NCBI GenBank assembly: GCA_010672585.1
Contig: JAAHGF010000005.1
Coordinates: 26,622 to 90,621, forward strand
DNA: 64,000 nucleotides
Reading direction: 5' to 3'
Source: Okeania sp. SIO1I7
Lineage (GTDB): Bacteria > Cyanobacteriota > Cyanobacteriia > Cyanobacteriales > Microcoleaceae
Part shown: piece after piece, positions 36,068 through 45,623 of the stretch
Layout: each line of letters begins with the position of its first letter
How positions within the stretch are numbered: position 1 is the stretch's first letter
Notes under the pieces: generated by a model
What the model saw: the letters and a program-made list of their open reading frames with translations, nothing else
What the model was told of the DNA's origin: nothing
Databases searched by the model: none
Translations under genes and position numbers: made by a program

Positions 36068-39000
36068 TTACCATGGCGAACCAATCATCGTAAATGCTGC
36101 CCAATAATAAGGATGAGATAAATCCCTTCTACCTCCTCTAGCTAACTCCTGTGGTAGAGGAAGATGTTTATTTCCATTTCGGAGTATATGACCATCTTGT
36201 AAATGTACCTCTCCCCGTAACATTGCTAACTGCGCTTGTCGTAACGCTTGTGCTTTAATTGGTCTGTTAGATAAATTCTGATAAAACTCGGTCATTAAAG
36301 CTAATGTACCAGTATCACTAACATACCAAAGACTTGCCAAAGCAGACTTGACCCCCGCTTGCACTGCTAACCCAGCAAAACCTAACTCAGCTTCTTCATC
36401 TCCGACTGCAGTAGTACAAGCACTCAAAACTAATAACTCTACCTGTGCATTATACAAACGTAACTGACGTAATTGATTTAAGCGTAACTTAGTATCCCAG
36501 AGTTGAATATAAGAATTGTCAGCACCCCCTGGATGAAATTCTCCATGAGTAGCTAAATGAATAATTTTGAATTTTTCTTTGCTACTTTGTTGCTTTAAAT
36601 TTTCGAGAGTAAATCCTTGATTCAAAAAAGATTGACCAGGCCAAAGATTATTCACGATAGTTTTAAGTTCTACAGGAACTGCAGGTAGAGGAGTTTGCTC
36701 GGTATTACCAGGAAATTCAGATGCTCCCATTGCCAAAACTTGAGAACCATTTAATCCAACATAGCTTGTATCAGTTAAAGTAAAACTAGGAATTAATCCC
36801 AAACTATATTGTTCGACCAGGAATTGTTGACCATCGTGTAGAGCTGCTATGGGAATAGTTCGCAAACCTTTATCCATGGAAAAAACGATCGTATTAATAT
36901 TATGATTTGCCAATTCTTCAGCAATTGGTGCAATTAACCATTGATGTAATTTTTGAGCATTTTGTAAATAATTATGAGAGTTTAATTGACTGGGAGTCCT
37001 AATCTGATTTGTAAATTTTTTGGCAACCTCAATCACTTCATCTCTTGTTTTCCCACTACTTCTGACAATAGGTTTACCGTTTGGCAAAAACAATTGCAGT
37101 TCTAAATTATTAGGTTGTGCAGATACATATATAATTGCTGGTCTTATACCAATTTTTTCAACGCTGCTGAGAGTATTTCGGATATTTGCTGCTGTGACAG
37201 TTTTTTTAGTAATATTTTTTCCGAAATAACCTGCGAATTCTCTACCTCTGTTTAACTCTATTTGGGATAGGGTATCAGTTAAATTAATTTGATAATTATC
37301 GTTGCGAGAAATTTCGGAAGTAGTGGTTGTTATACTTTCTTCTACGACTATAGTTGGAGTTGGTTTCTGAGAGGACTTACCTTGAGCGGGATTTTCTATA
37401 GCAACAGTTTGCTCTAAAACTGATGGAATTGAACTGGAGTTAGTATCTTCTACAAGAATATTTGTCTCTACATTTTCGGCAATCATAAGTTGAGAGTTAT
37501 TCGGTTGTTCAAATTCTAATGTAGTTTGATTTTGATTTTGATTTTCCACGACTAATGGGATAATTTGTTCCCCTGAACTACTCATTGAGGATGCAATGTT
37601 TTCTGCAATCGGGGTTGTTGGTTGCTCTATAATGCTCACTGAGGATGCAGTGTTTTCTGCAATCGGGGTTGTTGGTTGCTCTATAATGCTCACTGAGGAT
37701 GCAGTGTTTTCTGCAATCGGGGTTGTTGGTTCGGAATTATCTAAAACTGGTGAGTTTGATTCGTCGTTGGGGTTTGGAGATACTATCTGTATATCTTGAT
37801 TTGTGTTTGAGGGTTCTTCGTTATCTACTTCAGGGGGAATTTGAGTTTGCGACTCCTCTATATTTTGTGGTTCCTCGACTAATTCTGGTTGAGTTTCGGT
37901 AACGGTAGTAGTTTGATTTTCCTCGGAATTACTAGATTCTGTTGATTCTGCTTGAGTGACATTTTCAGGGGTTGATTCTTCTGACTGAGGTTGATTTTCT
38001 TGACTTTCTGATTCCGTTGCAGGTTCACTAGACTCAGAATTTTGTGCTTGAGAGTTCTCTACTTCTTTGAGTTGAAAACTACTAGGTAAAGAGCGATCGG
38101 GTGAAATTGTTAATTTTCCATCTGTGATTGCTCCTACAGAACCATTAATTGTAGCATCTCCAACGATAAAAGGTGTATTTCCGGTGCTAATAGCAATATT
38201 TCCCCCCACTATCTCTCCTGCGGTAGAAATACTAGCAATATTCTGATTTTGGTCTAAAAAAGTACCTCTTATCCTGAGAGTATCACCTGTAGTAATTTCT
38301 ACATTGCCTCCACTATTTCCGCCTTCTGATTGTATAGATATGACTTCAATAGCGTTTTCCGCATTCAGTTTAACTTCTCCTGCATTTCCTGGTGTAGCGC
38401 TAGAATTTATTCTACCTATAGTTATACGATCGCCTGCTTGTAGATTAATATTTCCTCCTGCTGTTGTTCCTGTGGTGGTTAGTTTTCCCGTTTCGATAGA
38501 ACCACTACTAGCAATATCAATATTACCAATACTGTTATCTGATGTATTTGCAGTCACATCTCCAGTCTTAACATTGCCTTGAATACTGGTAATACTAACA
38601 CCTGTGGATGTGGAAATATTGCCAGTGGAAATATCACTATTAGCATTTAGAGTAATTTGAGCATTATCTACCCCAGTTATTGTACCTGTACCTGTAATTG
38701 TTTCTGCTTGAATAGTTGTGGGGTCATTGAATACAACTCCATTGTTATTGCTGTTTTCTGTAGAAGCAATAGTAATATTGCCAGAGTTTTCAGATTTGCC
38801 AATGCTAACAGACTCAAAACCATTTGCCAAAGTTGCTAAATCTCCTGTTGTCAGGTGTAGAGGTAAATTACCGTCTGTCCCTTCTATATTTTCAAATCCT
38901 CCCAGAGTAATATTTTGATTTTCTGATGCTGGTTGTAAGATAAGTTTCCCATTACTACTGACACTGTTTTCTCCACCTAAAAGGTTGATTTCATCTCCAG

Positions 39001-41575
39001 TAATAGTAATGTTGCCAGTTTCTTGACTATCGCTTGATGTGGATATTCCTCGCAAGTTGAGAGTATTTCCAGCTCTAAGATCAATATTTCCACCACTTTG
39101 TTGACCTTCAGCATGGATGCTTTCTGTATCAATATCAGTAACAGCATTCATAGTGATATTCCCACCTCTAGAGTCTCCACTCGCATCAATTTCTCCTGTG
39201 GTAATATCTCCCTGTGCTGTAAGATCAATATTCCCACCACTTTGTTGACCTTCAGCATGGATGCTTTCTGTATCAATATCAGTAACAGCATTCATAGTGA
39301 TATTCCCACCTCTAGAGTCTCCACTCGCATCAATTTCTCCTGTGGTAATATCTCCCTGTGCTGTAAGATCAATATTCCCACCACTTTGTTGACCTTCAGC
39401 ATGGATGCTTTCTGTATCAATATCAGTAACAGCATTCATAGTGATATTCCCACCTCTAGAGTCTCCACTCGCATCAATTTCTCCTGTGGTAATATCTCCC
39501 TGTGCTCTAATATCAATATTCCCACCACTTTGTGTACCTTCAGCATGAATGCTTTCTGTATCAATATTAGTAGCAGCATTCATAGTGATATTCCCACCCC
39601 TAGAGTCTCCACTCGCATCAATGTCTCCTGTCGTAATATCTCCCTGTGCTGTCATCTCAATATTTCCACCATTACTTTCTGCTGTCGTATTTGAATTGGC
39701 AGTAGATAAGTTATTAGTCATCACAAAACCTTCAGTACTGGTAATATTAAGTTCTCCTCCTGCTGTATTAATATCTCCAGTATTTATCGTTGTCCCAGAA
39801 ATATTAACTGTCGCTCCTTGAGTATTGATAGTATTTTCTGAGTCTATTGTCAAAGACCCCAAACCATTTTGGTCACTATCTGCAACAAATGAGATTTCAC
39901 CTTTTGTCTGAGCAAAGTTTAATTGAGTTTCAGATAAATTGTTTATAGTAATATCATCAGATGCTTGAAAAGTAATATTTGTACTATCTGATATGCTTTC
40001 TATTGATGATTTTGATATTTGAGATTCTATTGCCGTTTCCCCTCTTAAAGGATTATCTGCTACCTCAATATTTGTATCTACAATATTAATATTTTCAGCC
40101 TTAAATGATAAACTACCTAACACATCTGGAGAACCTAAATTAACAGTACCATCAAAAATTAAACTTCCTTGACTAGAAACTTCTACTAGATTTTCACTGG
40201 AATTTTGTTCTGCCGATATAGACTGTTCCTCAATCCGACCAATAGCTTCTATTTTGCCAAAAAAGCTAGTTTCTTCATCACTCCAAATAACTATATTTCC
40301 ACCCTCACCTCTAAGAGAAGTAGCAAATATTTCTGTATTTTCATCTACATAAGTACGAGCAGCACGAGGAACTGTTCCTAAACCTTGAGCATCTCCACCA
40401 ATTCTAATATTGCCACTACCATAGAGACCAGAAGCATTAAGCTTGGCATTAAATAATCCTACTTTTTCTCCAAAAATATTAATTTTACTTGTATTTAAAA
40501 ATTCAGAATTTTCTGCCAAAGAAATATCAAGAGAACCAGATACAATCGTTGCACCTAAATCTGTAGGAATTACTTGATTAGAACCTATCAAAACCACTTC
40601 ATTATTATCATTAACTCTAACTCCAGTAGCCATTTCCATCACTTCACTATTACCTGTTAAAAGCTCTGGTATAGATAAGGGATTTAAACTGTGTAATTCT
40701 TCTGATAAATCATTAGAAATTCCTCCATCCTCTGTCGCCATTTCTAAATTTAATAAACGTCCTTCTTGACTAATACGGACTAAATTTTCTCCAGGAACTG
40801 TAGAGATCGTAATTTCACCACCTGGTGCAGAAATTTTACCTGTATTAATAATTGTCCCCCCCAATAAAGTGACACTTTCTCCTGCTTCAACAGTTAGCTC
40901 ACCTTCATTTAAGATTACTCCAGGATTCGTCATCGGAAAAGAAAAAGCACTGGGATTTCCTGTTAAATTATCGTAGTTATTTTCACCTATGCTATTGAAC
41001 CAACCAGAGTCAAAACCAATACCTGAACCAGTAGTTACGACAAAAGATGCAGGCACATCCAATCTAGCATTTGCACCAAAAATTATACCCGCAGAGTTCA
41101 TCATCAGTAAATTAGAATTGCCCCCTGTTACCTGAATTAGACCATTAATTACAGAAGCATCTCCACCAGTGACGCGAGTCAGAATATTTTTGATATTTGG
41201 GTTAGAGATAAAGTTAACAATTTGGTTTTCTCCCAAATTAAATCTCTCGAAGCTATGGAAAAGATTAGTATTATCTTCTGATTGCTTCCCACCTGTAATA
41301 TCAAAGCGAGTTTGGGAAGAATCTGGGGATGGTATTACCGGAGTTACTACTGTATTGGTTGAATTTGCTTCGGGAACTATTGGTTGAGCTGATGCGATTT
41401 GAGCGGAAAAAATTTTCCATGGAATCATTCTTAATCTACCACTGTTATGGAATGGTAGGAGGGCAGGACTATCAAAGACCCAAAGTCCAGTCAGGGGAAA
41501 GGCTATGAGAATCTGGTAAATTTTATAGATGGGTGCATAGTTCATTGGTTTATGACTCTTTATCCTACTTATCAT
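36068..41575 (-). CDS. Giant secreted CHAT-domain protein with a filamentous-haemagglutinin N-terminal domain
   Basis: The protein has 1835 residues. A basic start and hydrophobic segment (YQILIAFPLTGLWVF) suggest export. Residues about 85-230 are a TPS/haemagglutinin secretion domain: FDITGGKQSEDNTNLFHSFE, NPNIKNILTRVTGGDASVIN and LMMNSAGIIFGANARL. A long beta-helix follows, including four near-identical 48-residue repeats (GGNIDLTAQGDITTGEIDAS type). Next is a Ser/Glu/Gln/Pro-rich linker with three 18-residue PTTPIAENTASS units. The last 420 residues are a CHAT caspase-like domain, with His in IIHLATHGEFHPG and Cys in LLVLSACTTAVGD. It is probably exported by two-partner secretion, although no TpsB gene is nearby. 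The peptidase substrate is unknown. Confidence 0.88.
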   Translation of the reverse strand: MISRIKSHKPMNYAPIYKIYQILIAFPLTGLWVFDSPALLPFHNSGRLRMIPWKIFSAQIASAQPIVPEANSTNTVVTPVIPSPDSSQTRFDITGGKQSEDNTNLFHSFERFNLGENQIVNFISNPNIKNILTRVTGGDASVINGLIQVTGGNSNLLMMNSAGIIFGANARLDVPASFVVTTGSGIGFDSGWFNSIGENNYDNLTGNPSAFSFPMTNPGVILNEGELTVEAGESVTLLGGTIINTGKISAPGGEITISTVPGENLVRISQEGRLLNLEMATEDGGISNDLSEELHSLNPLSIPELLTGNSEVMEMATGVRVNDNNEVVLIGSNQVIPTDLGATIVSGSLDISLAENSEFLNTSKINIFGEKVGLFNAKLNASGLYGSGNIRIGGDAQGLGTVPRAARTYVDENTEIFATSLRGEGGNIVIWSDEETSFFGKIEAIGRIEEQSISAEQNSSENLVEVSSQGSLIFDGTVNLGSPDVLGSLSFKAENINIVDTNIEVADNPLRGETAIESQISKSSIESISDSTNITFQASDDITINNLSETQLNFAQTKGEISFVADSDQNGLGSLTIDSENTINTQGATVNISGTTINTGDINTAGGELNITSTEGFVMTNNLSTANSNTTAESNGGNIEMTAQGDITTGDIDASGDSRGGNITMNAATNIDTESIHAEGTQSGGNIDIRAQGDITTGEIDASGDSRGGNITMNAVTDIDTESIHAEGQQSGGNIDLTAQGDITTGEIDASGDSRGGNITMNAVTDIDTESIHAEGQQSGGNIDLTAQGDITTGEIDASGDSRGGNITMNAVTDIDTESIHAEGQQSGGNIDLRAGNTLNLRGISTSSDSQETGNITITGDEINLLGGENSVSSNGKLILQPASENQNITLGGFENIEGTDGNLPLHLTTGDLATLANGFESVSIGKSENSGNITIASTENSNNNGVVFNDPTTIQAETITGTGTITGVDNAQITLNANSDISTGNISTSTGVSITSIQGNVKTGDVTANTSDNSIGNIDIASSGSIETGKLTTTGTTAGGNINLQAGDRITIGRINSSATPGNAGEVKLNAENAIEVISIQSEGGNSGGNVEITTGDTLRIRGTFLDQNQNIASISTAGEIVGGNIAISTGNTPFIVGDATINGSVGAITDGKLTISPDRSLPSSFQLKEVENSQAQNSESSEPATESESQENQPQSEESTPENVTQAESTESSNSEENQTTTVTETQPELVEEPQNIEESQTQIPPEVDNEEPSNTNQDIQIVSPNPNDESNSPVLDNSEPTTPIAENTASSVSIIEQPTTPIAENTASSVSIIEQPTTPIAENIASSMSSSGEQIIPLVVENQNQNQTTLEFEQPNNSQLMIAENVETNILVEDTNSSSIPSVLEQTVAIENPAQGKSSQKPTPTIVVEESITTTTSEISRNDNYQINLTDTLSQIELNRGREFAGYFGKNITKKTVTAANIRNTLSSVEKIGIRPAIIYVSAQPNNLELQLFLPNGKPIVRSSGKTRDEVIEVAKKFTNQIRTPSQLNSHNYLQNAQKLHQWLIAPIAEELANHNINTIVFSMDKGLRTIPIAALHDGQQFLVEQYSLGLIPSFTLTDTSYVGLNGSQVLAMGASEFPGNTEQTPLPAVPVELKTIVNNLWPGQSFLNQGFTLENLKQQSSKEKFKIIHLATHGEFHPGGADNSYIQLWDTKLRLNQLRQLRLYNAQVELLVLSACTTAVGDEEAELGFAGLAVQAGVKSALASLWYVSDTGTLALMTEFYQNLSNRPIKAQALRQAQLAMLRGEVHLQDGHILRNGNKHLPLPQELARGGRRDLSHPYYWAAFTMIGSPW
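39100..39680 (-). repeat. 144-bp tandem repeat inside the CHAT gene
   Basis: The sequence ACCTTCAGCATGGATGCTTT starts a unit at about 39104, 39248, 39392 and 39536, exactly 144 bp (48 codons) apart. The first three units are almost identical at the DNA level and the fourth is more diverged. A 54-bp repeat (about 37596-37730) in the linker of the same gene behaves similarly. Confidence 0.9.
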
Positions 41576-41849
41576 ACAACTACTCTTTAGTCAAAATTTT
41601 TTGCTCCCCCAATGAGTTACATCTAACGTCAAATCAAATAAATATTATAGAGAAAATTTCTGTTTGAGCTATTTCCATTTCTACTGTAATCTAAAATTTC
41701 AGTAACTTGCTTGTAACTTGCACTGAAAGTTGGGCCCTGTCTATACTATAGCAATGTGCGCTGGCATATTTACAAATTGCAGGAGGTGTCCAATAGCTAA
41801 AAGTTTTATGTGATCAGCTTTTTATTCCCCTATTGCCTCACAGGAGTGC

Positions 41850-41930
41850 ACATTCCCTTGCGTCTAGTCTCCTCCGGAAGAGCTAAAGCTAACGCCGACG
41901 CGGGGTCGCACCGCTGTTACCTATTGCCTG
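41850..41930. repeat. GC-rich dispersed repeat (CGACGCGGGGTCGCACCGC type)
   Basis: Contains TTCCCTTGCGTCTAG, TCCTCCGGAAGAGCTAAAGC and CGACGCGGGGTCGCACCGC. Related GC-rich patches lie at 31976-32025 inside the histidine-kinase gene and at 43340-43430. It stands out from the AT-rich surroundings. Confidence 0.6.
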
Positions 41931-41958
41931 TTGCCTGCGCGCAGCGCTATACTTTTAA

Positions 41959-42059
41959 TACCAATTTCCTAAAGTCAGACTACACATAACTTGATATCTT
42001 GGATTTCAAACTTGATAGATACTTTTACAAGTGTTGTTTAAGTTTATGAAATTGGTATA
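41959..42059. repeat. 100-bp element with ATACCAATTTC inverted ends
   Basis: ATACCAATTTCCTAAAG at about 41959 and ATGAAATTGGTAT ending near 42058 form an 11-bp inverted pair around AT-rich DNA. It lies directly upstream of coaE. It may be another small mobile repeat, but I see only this copy with both ends. Confidence 0.45.
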
Positions 42060-42081
42060 ACTTTTGACTTTTAACTTTTTT

Positions 42082-42717
42082 ATGATGCGTCTTATTGGTT
42101 TAACTGGGGGTATTGGTACAGGAAAGACTACTGTATCAAATTATTTGAACAAAACTTACCATCTCCCAATTTGGGACGCAGATATTTATTCCCGTAAAGC
42201 TGTACAACCAGATTCATTGATTTTAGATAGTATAGTAGAACACTATGGCACAAATATATTGTTACCTAATGGTAATCTTGATAGGCAAAAATTAGGAGAG
42301 ATTGTTTTTAACAATCAAGAAGAGTTATTCTGGTTAGAGAAACAAATTCATCCTTATGTACGCGATCGCTTCGAGGAGAATATTCAGCAGTTTGTCGTCA
42401 AAAATAATGAACCTGGGTATAATACCTCCGGTCGATACCCCACAGCAGTATTAGTAATACCATTGCTGTTTGAAGCCAAAATGACTGATTTAGTAACAGA
42501 AATTTGGGTTACATACACTTCACCTCAACAACAAATAGAGAGATTGATGAAACGTGATAGCTTAAGTCAAGAACAAGCTTACACTCGAATTAATCATCAA
42601 ATACCTCTAGAAAATAAGTGTCAACAAGCAGACGTAGTTTTGGATAACTCCTCAACCTTAGAAATCTTGTTGAAGCAAGTAGACTCAGCGATCGCTCATT
42701 CCTCATCACCTAAATAA
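42082..42717 (+). CDS. coaE: Dephospho-CoA kinase
   Basis: The protein has 211 residues and catalyses the last step of coenzyme A synthesis, ATP-dependent phosphorylation of dephospho-CoA. The P-loop GLTGGIGTGKTT is at about residues 6-17, followed by PIWDADIYSRKAVQP (the CoA-binding region with the DAD motif), the lid-type helix IHPYVRDRFEE, VLVIPLLFEAKM, and the C-terminal MKRDSLSQEQAYTRINHQIP typical of CoaE. The start is the ATG pair at 42082/42085. The frame also opens at TTG 42064, but that lies in a TTTTGACTTTTAAC repeat. A tail AIAHSSSPK follows a HIP1-containing codon run. Length and motifs are normal. Confidence 0.93.
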   Translation: MMRLIGLTGGIGTGKTTVSNYLNKTYHLPIWDADIYSRKAVQPDSLILDSIVEHYGTNILLPNGNLDRQKLGEIVFNNQEELFWLEKQIHPYVRDRFEENIQQFVVKNNEPGYNTSGRYPTAVLVIPLLFEAKMTDLVTEIWVTYTSPQQQIERLMKRDSLSQEQAYTRINHQIPLENKCQQADVVLDNSSTLEILLKQVDSAIAHSSSPK

Positions 42718-42936
42718 TTGATCATCTGGCCGCAATTTTCCTGGAATAGACATCTGGTAAAAATCAAAAATCAAATCAATTCTTATCCATAAATTATCAA
42801 TTATTTCTTTCTGTTGCCTGTTGCCTCTTTTCTGGAGATGTCTAATAGGTAAAGACACTGAATTATATCCTGAAAAGACTATATAAGTTTTGTATTTAAT
42901 AGTAGAAACTCCTTGCATGAACAATGGACAACTCCT
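42718..42936. other. Intergenic repeat-bearing spacer after coaE
   Basis: The dispersed end CTCTTTTCTGGAGATGTCT (42826-42844) also occurs near 6245 (inverted), 18110 (diverged) and 33720. TGTTGCC-type heptamers precede it. No gene is seen. Confidence 0.5.
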
Positions 42937-43101
42937 ATGAGTCTCTACCTATTTATTTACATTTCCATCGTAATTTCGACGATCTTATTCCGTAATATCT
43001 GCAGTTTACAACTAAATTACTCAACCTCAAATACCCAACAATCTTTTGCTCAAGTTAGGGTGTACTGTGATGAACGAGGTAGTGGACGTGGCGAAGCATA
43101 G
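42937..43101 (+). CDS. Possible small signal-peptide-bearing protein or gene remnant
   Basis: From ATG 42937 a 54-residue product begins MSLYLFIYISIVISTILFRN, a hydrophobic segment, and ends SFAQVRVYCDERGSGRGEA. The end looks like the start of a longer exported protein that has been cut off. No good ribosome site is present and I do not recognise a family. This may be a chance frame. Confidence 0.2.
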   Translation: MSLYLFIYISIVISTILFRNICSLQLNYSTSNTQQSFAQVRVYCDERGSGRGEA

Positions 43102-43279
43102 TGTATTGGTCGCAATAGATAAAACTTTATGTACTTTACATATCCACAGTACCAGATATATGAGTTTTCCAGCATCCTGACTTCTGCTGTATCAACTACT
43201 TTCTTATTTTCTAGTTATACCAAATCCGGTGATTGCTAGTATACTGATTACGGTTTTCAACAATTAACAATATTTTGAA

Positions 43280-43440
43280 AAGTGTGTAATGCGTATTGAT
43301 GGCGGGTCTGTAGACGCGGAGTAAACATTCCCGTGACGACGCCAGTTCGCTTGCGGTCAGATCCCGCGTCGGCGTCAGACGCAAGCGGTGCGACCCCGCG
43401 ACGACGACAGCTCGCTTGCGGAACGCGCACCAAGAGAAAA
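43280..43440. repeat. GC-rich palindromic repeat island
   Basis: Contains TCCCGCGTCGGCGTCAGACG, GCGGTGCGACCCCGCGACGA and GGAACGCGCACCAAGAGA. The same blocks occur at 41880-41925 (inverted) and at 31976-32025 within the histidine-kinase repeat. I see no gene in 43102-43473. Confidence 0.6.
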
Positions 43441-43473
43441 AGAGAATTTATGGCCTAAAAACTGGTATTGAAG

Positions 43474-44463
43474 CTATTCCCATACGACTCCTGACTCCTG
43501 AGGACTGACTTCTAAAGAAGTATGACTGAGAGAATTACCAAAAACTTGACTCAAAGCATCAGCTTTTAAATGATAATTCCAACGACACATTTGTGTCATT
43601 ACTTTCATCAAGCTATAGCCAATCTCTATACCATATTTGAGATGAGAAAATTTGATAATATCTTGACCAGAAGTTCGCTCTTTTTGATGATGATTTAAGA
43701 GTCTAATTAGGCGATAAATACTGCCAATAACTCGCCGCAAAACCGAATCACCAAAACCCCATCTAGTGATTCCCCAAAACTTACCCAAATGATTAACTTC
43801 ATCTTGTAAAGGTTGAGCGATCGCCATTTGTAATGCTCCTGTAGAATGAGACATTAACCATATATAAATAGATACGGCACTCCATTCGGAACTGATTCTA
43901 CTTACTCCATGATTATAGATTTCTGCCCGTACATTTCCAGTAGGTTGATAACCATTAACAGTATTAGGTTTTTGCTGTAATTTTTCCCCTGTAAGTTGTT
44001 GATAAATCTTGCTAAAAGCAGGGGCATGTTGTCGTTCTTCTTTTTCCCAAATACCAACTTCAATTATTTTCCCATTTTCATCAATTACACCTCCCATAAA
44101 TCTAGCTAGTTGAGGATGAGCTGTTTGTAAATAACCCCAACTTTCTTGGGAATAGGAACGAATTGGTGCTTCTATTTCTACAGCGGAGGCAATTACTTGT
44201 AAAAATAATTTTGGTTCGATACCAATAATTTGACTATGATTTATAGCTTGCCAATTAATTTTTTGCCATGGTCTTTGTTTAGGATTTTCAAATTGTTGGG
44301 GTAAGTCTAATAGTCTTTCTGTGAGAATGTCTTGAGAAAGATAGCGTTCGAGTAAATAATTAATTCTGGCTCTAGTTTGTAGATAATTAGGAGTGGAATG
44401 ACAATAACCAGCTAGGTCAAATTGGGTCTGATTAGCAGAATTAATTGTTGTTACTAAGTTCAT
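43474..44463 (-). CDS. Acyl-ACP-desaturase-like ferritin-fold diiron protein
   Basis: The protein has 329 residues, helical and soluble. Four candidate iron-ligand groups appear in ferritin-fold order: Glu in AVEIEAPIRSY (about 96-99), ExxH at Glu143-His146 (KEERQHAP), Glu193 (SSEWSAVSIYIWL) and ExxH at Glu222-His225 (LQDEVNHLGKF). This arrangement, including spacing, closely resembles the six-ligand site of plant stearoyl-ACP desaturases. Cyanobacteria normally use membrane-bound acyl-lipid desaturases, so a soluble acyl-ACP type would be unusual; another oxygenase or a structural diiron role is possible. It is transcribed on the same strand as the restriction-modification genes but 270 bp further on, so a functional link is doubtful. 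Confidence 0.65.
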   Translation of the reverse strand: MNLVTTINSANQTQFDLAGYCHSTPNYLQTRARINYLLERYLSQDILTERLLDLPQQFENPKQRPWQKINWQAINHSQIIGIEPKLFLQVIASAVEIEAPIRSYSQESWGYLQTAHPQLARFMGGVIDENGKIIEVGIWEKEERQHAPAFSKIYQQLTGEKLQQKPNTVNGYQPTGNVRAEIYNHGVSRISSEWSAVSIYIWLMSHSTGALQMAIAQPLQDEVNHLGKFWGITRWGFGDSVLRRVIGSIYRLIRLLNHHQKERTSGQDIIKFSHLKYGIEIGYSLMKVMTQMCRWNYHLKADALSQVFGNSLSHTSLEVSPQESGVVWE

Positions 44464-44737
44464 GGTTTTTCAGTTAAGTTATTTTTGGTTTAATGATTTA
44501 GGCAGATGGGAGAAAGTGTTACCCGATTTCTGGCAGCTTGTTAATAGAAACTGACCAGATGATAAGGTGTCACTCTTGTGTTCTTGCCTTTCTTAATATC
44601 AATCCTAAGCTAACTATTAAGGTAGAACTTAGTATGGAGGTGACAGTTATTTAGTTGTCATAGAAGAGGGTAGACAGTTGTAGTGATTTTTCTAAACTGG
44701 CACAGTTGAAATAGTTTCAATACAAATGATTAGCTAG

Positions 44738-45607
44738 CTAAATTAAATAACCACGCTTCAAACCAAAATTAATACCCCCTTCCCAATCAGAGGTTAAATA
44801 ATCTCGAATATTAACAAATAAATGTTCTACTACATCTGCATATATAGGATTTTTCACATAACCTTCTTGAAATCGGAATTCTCTATCTGTATTCTTTTGT
44901 TTTCTTAATACATATATTTGGTCTATTTTGAATTTTCGTAAATTTACTGCATCTGTTAATTTTAGCCATTCTGCTACCAAAATATAAATGGCATTAGGGT
45001 TTCTATATTTAAGTTGTTCTGCTGCTGTTGCTGCATCTTGAAGCATAGTTTTATCTAAATAAGTTTTACATTCTATAACTACAGCAGGTACATCCCAAAT
45101 ATGACTTTCTAATTCTTGGGAACCTTGACAATTAATTTGGGCGTTAATTCTCACTCCTATGGCAAAATCATTATCTTTGAGTTCAATTAAAGCATGAGGA
45201 TGACTGAGCATATCCTGATAATTTTCAGACCGAAAAAATATATCTTTAAAAGTACGAGACTTACCAATTAAAGCTTGTGATGAAAATTCTCTAACCAAAT
45301 CTTTGAAGAGATAATACATAAATTCTTCTAACACAGATGAATGAAGATTTGAACGAGAATCAAATTTTTCAGCATAGTGTTGTTGTTCTAGAAAATCTTT
45401 ATATTGATTCAACAATTCTACTCGCTTGATCAATAATTCGCTATCTTGGTCTGTTTTTTCAATTAATGGACCAATTAGCCCTTCATTAGCCAATTTCCAC
45501 TCATTATATTTTTCTCTTATTTCTCTCAAATATCTCCGAGAATCTTCGTCTCTATATTTCGTTTTATGATTTTCTTTCTGCTCTAAATTTTTGCCATGAA
45601 CATACAT
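44738..45607 (-). CDS. Type II restriction endonuclease, Bpu10I-like family
   Basis: The protein has 289 residues. The N-terminal part is a charged helical region (about 1-80). The C-terminal part carries a PD-(D/E)XK-type core: an acidic strand before it (LIELKDNDFAIGVRI) and VPAVVIECKTYLDKTMLQDA with the E-C-K motif. The overall sequence resembles the Bpu10I restriction endonuclease family. It starts 16 bp after the stop of a C5 DNA methyltransferase gene on the same strand, the classic layout of a type II restriction-modification pair. The recognition site cannot be read from sequence. Confidence 0.75.
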   Translation of the reverse strand: MYVHGKNLEQKENHKTKYRDEDSRRYLREIREKYNEWKLANEGLIGPLIEKTDQDSELLIKRVELLNQYKDFLEQQHYAEKFDSRSNLHSSVLEEFMYYLFKDLVREFSSQALIGKSRTFKDIFFRSENYQDMLSHPHALIELKDNDFAIGVRINAQINCQGSQELESHIWDVPAVVIECKTYLDKTMLQDAATAAEQLKYRNPNAIYILVAEWLKLTDAVNLRKFKIDQIYVLRKQKNTDREFRFQEGYVKNPIYADVVEHLFVNIRDYLTSDWEGGINFGLKRGYLI

Positions 45608-45623
45608 TTTATCTAGCTCTATT

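Noticed and set aside
39098..39694. A 198-codon plus-strand frame with perfect 48-residue repeats
   Set aside because: It is antisense to the 144-bp repeats of the CHAT gene; the repeat period being a multiple of three keeps the opposite frame open.
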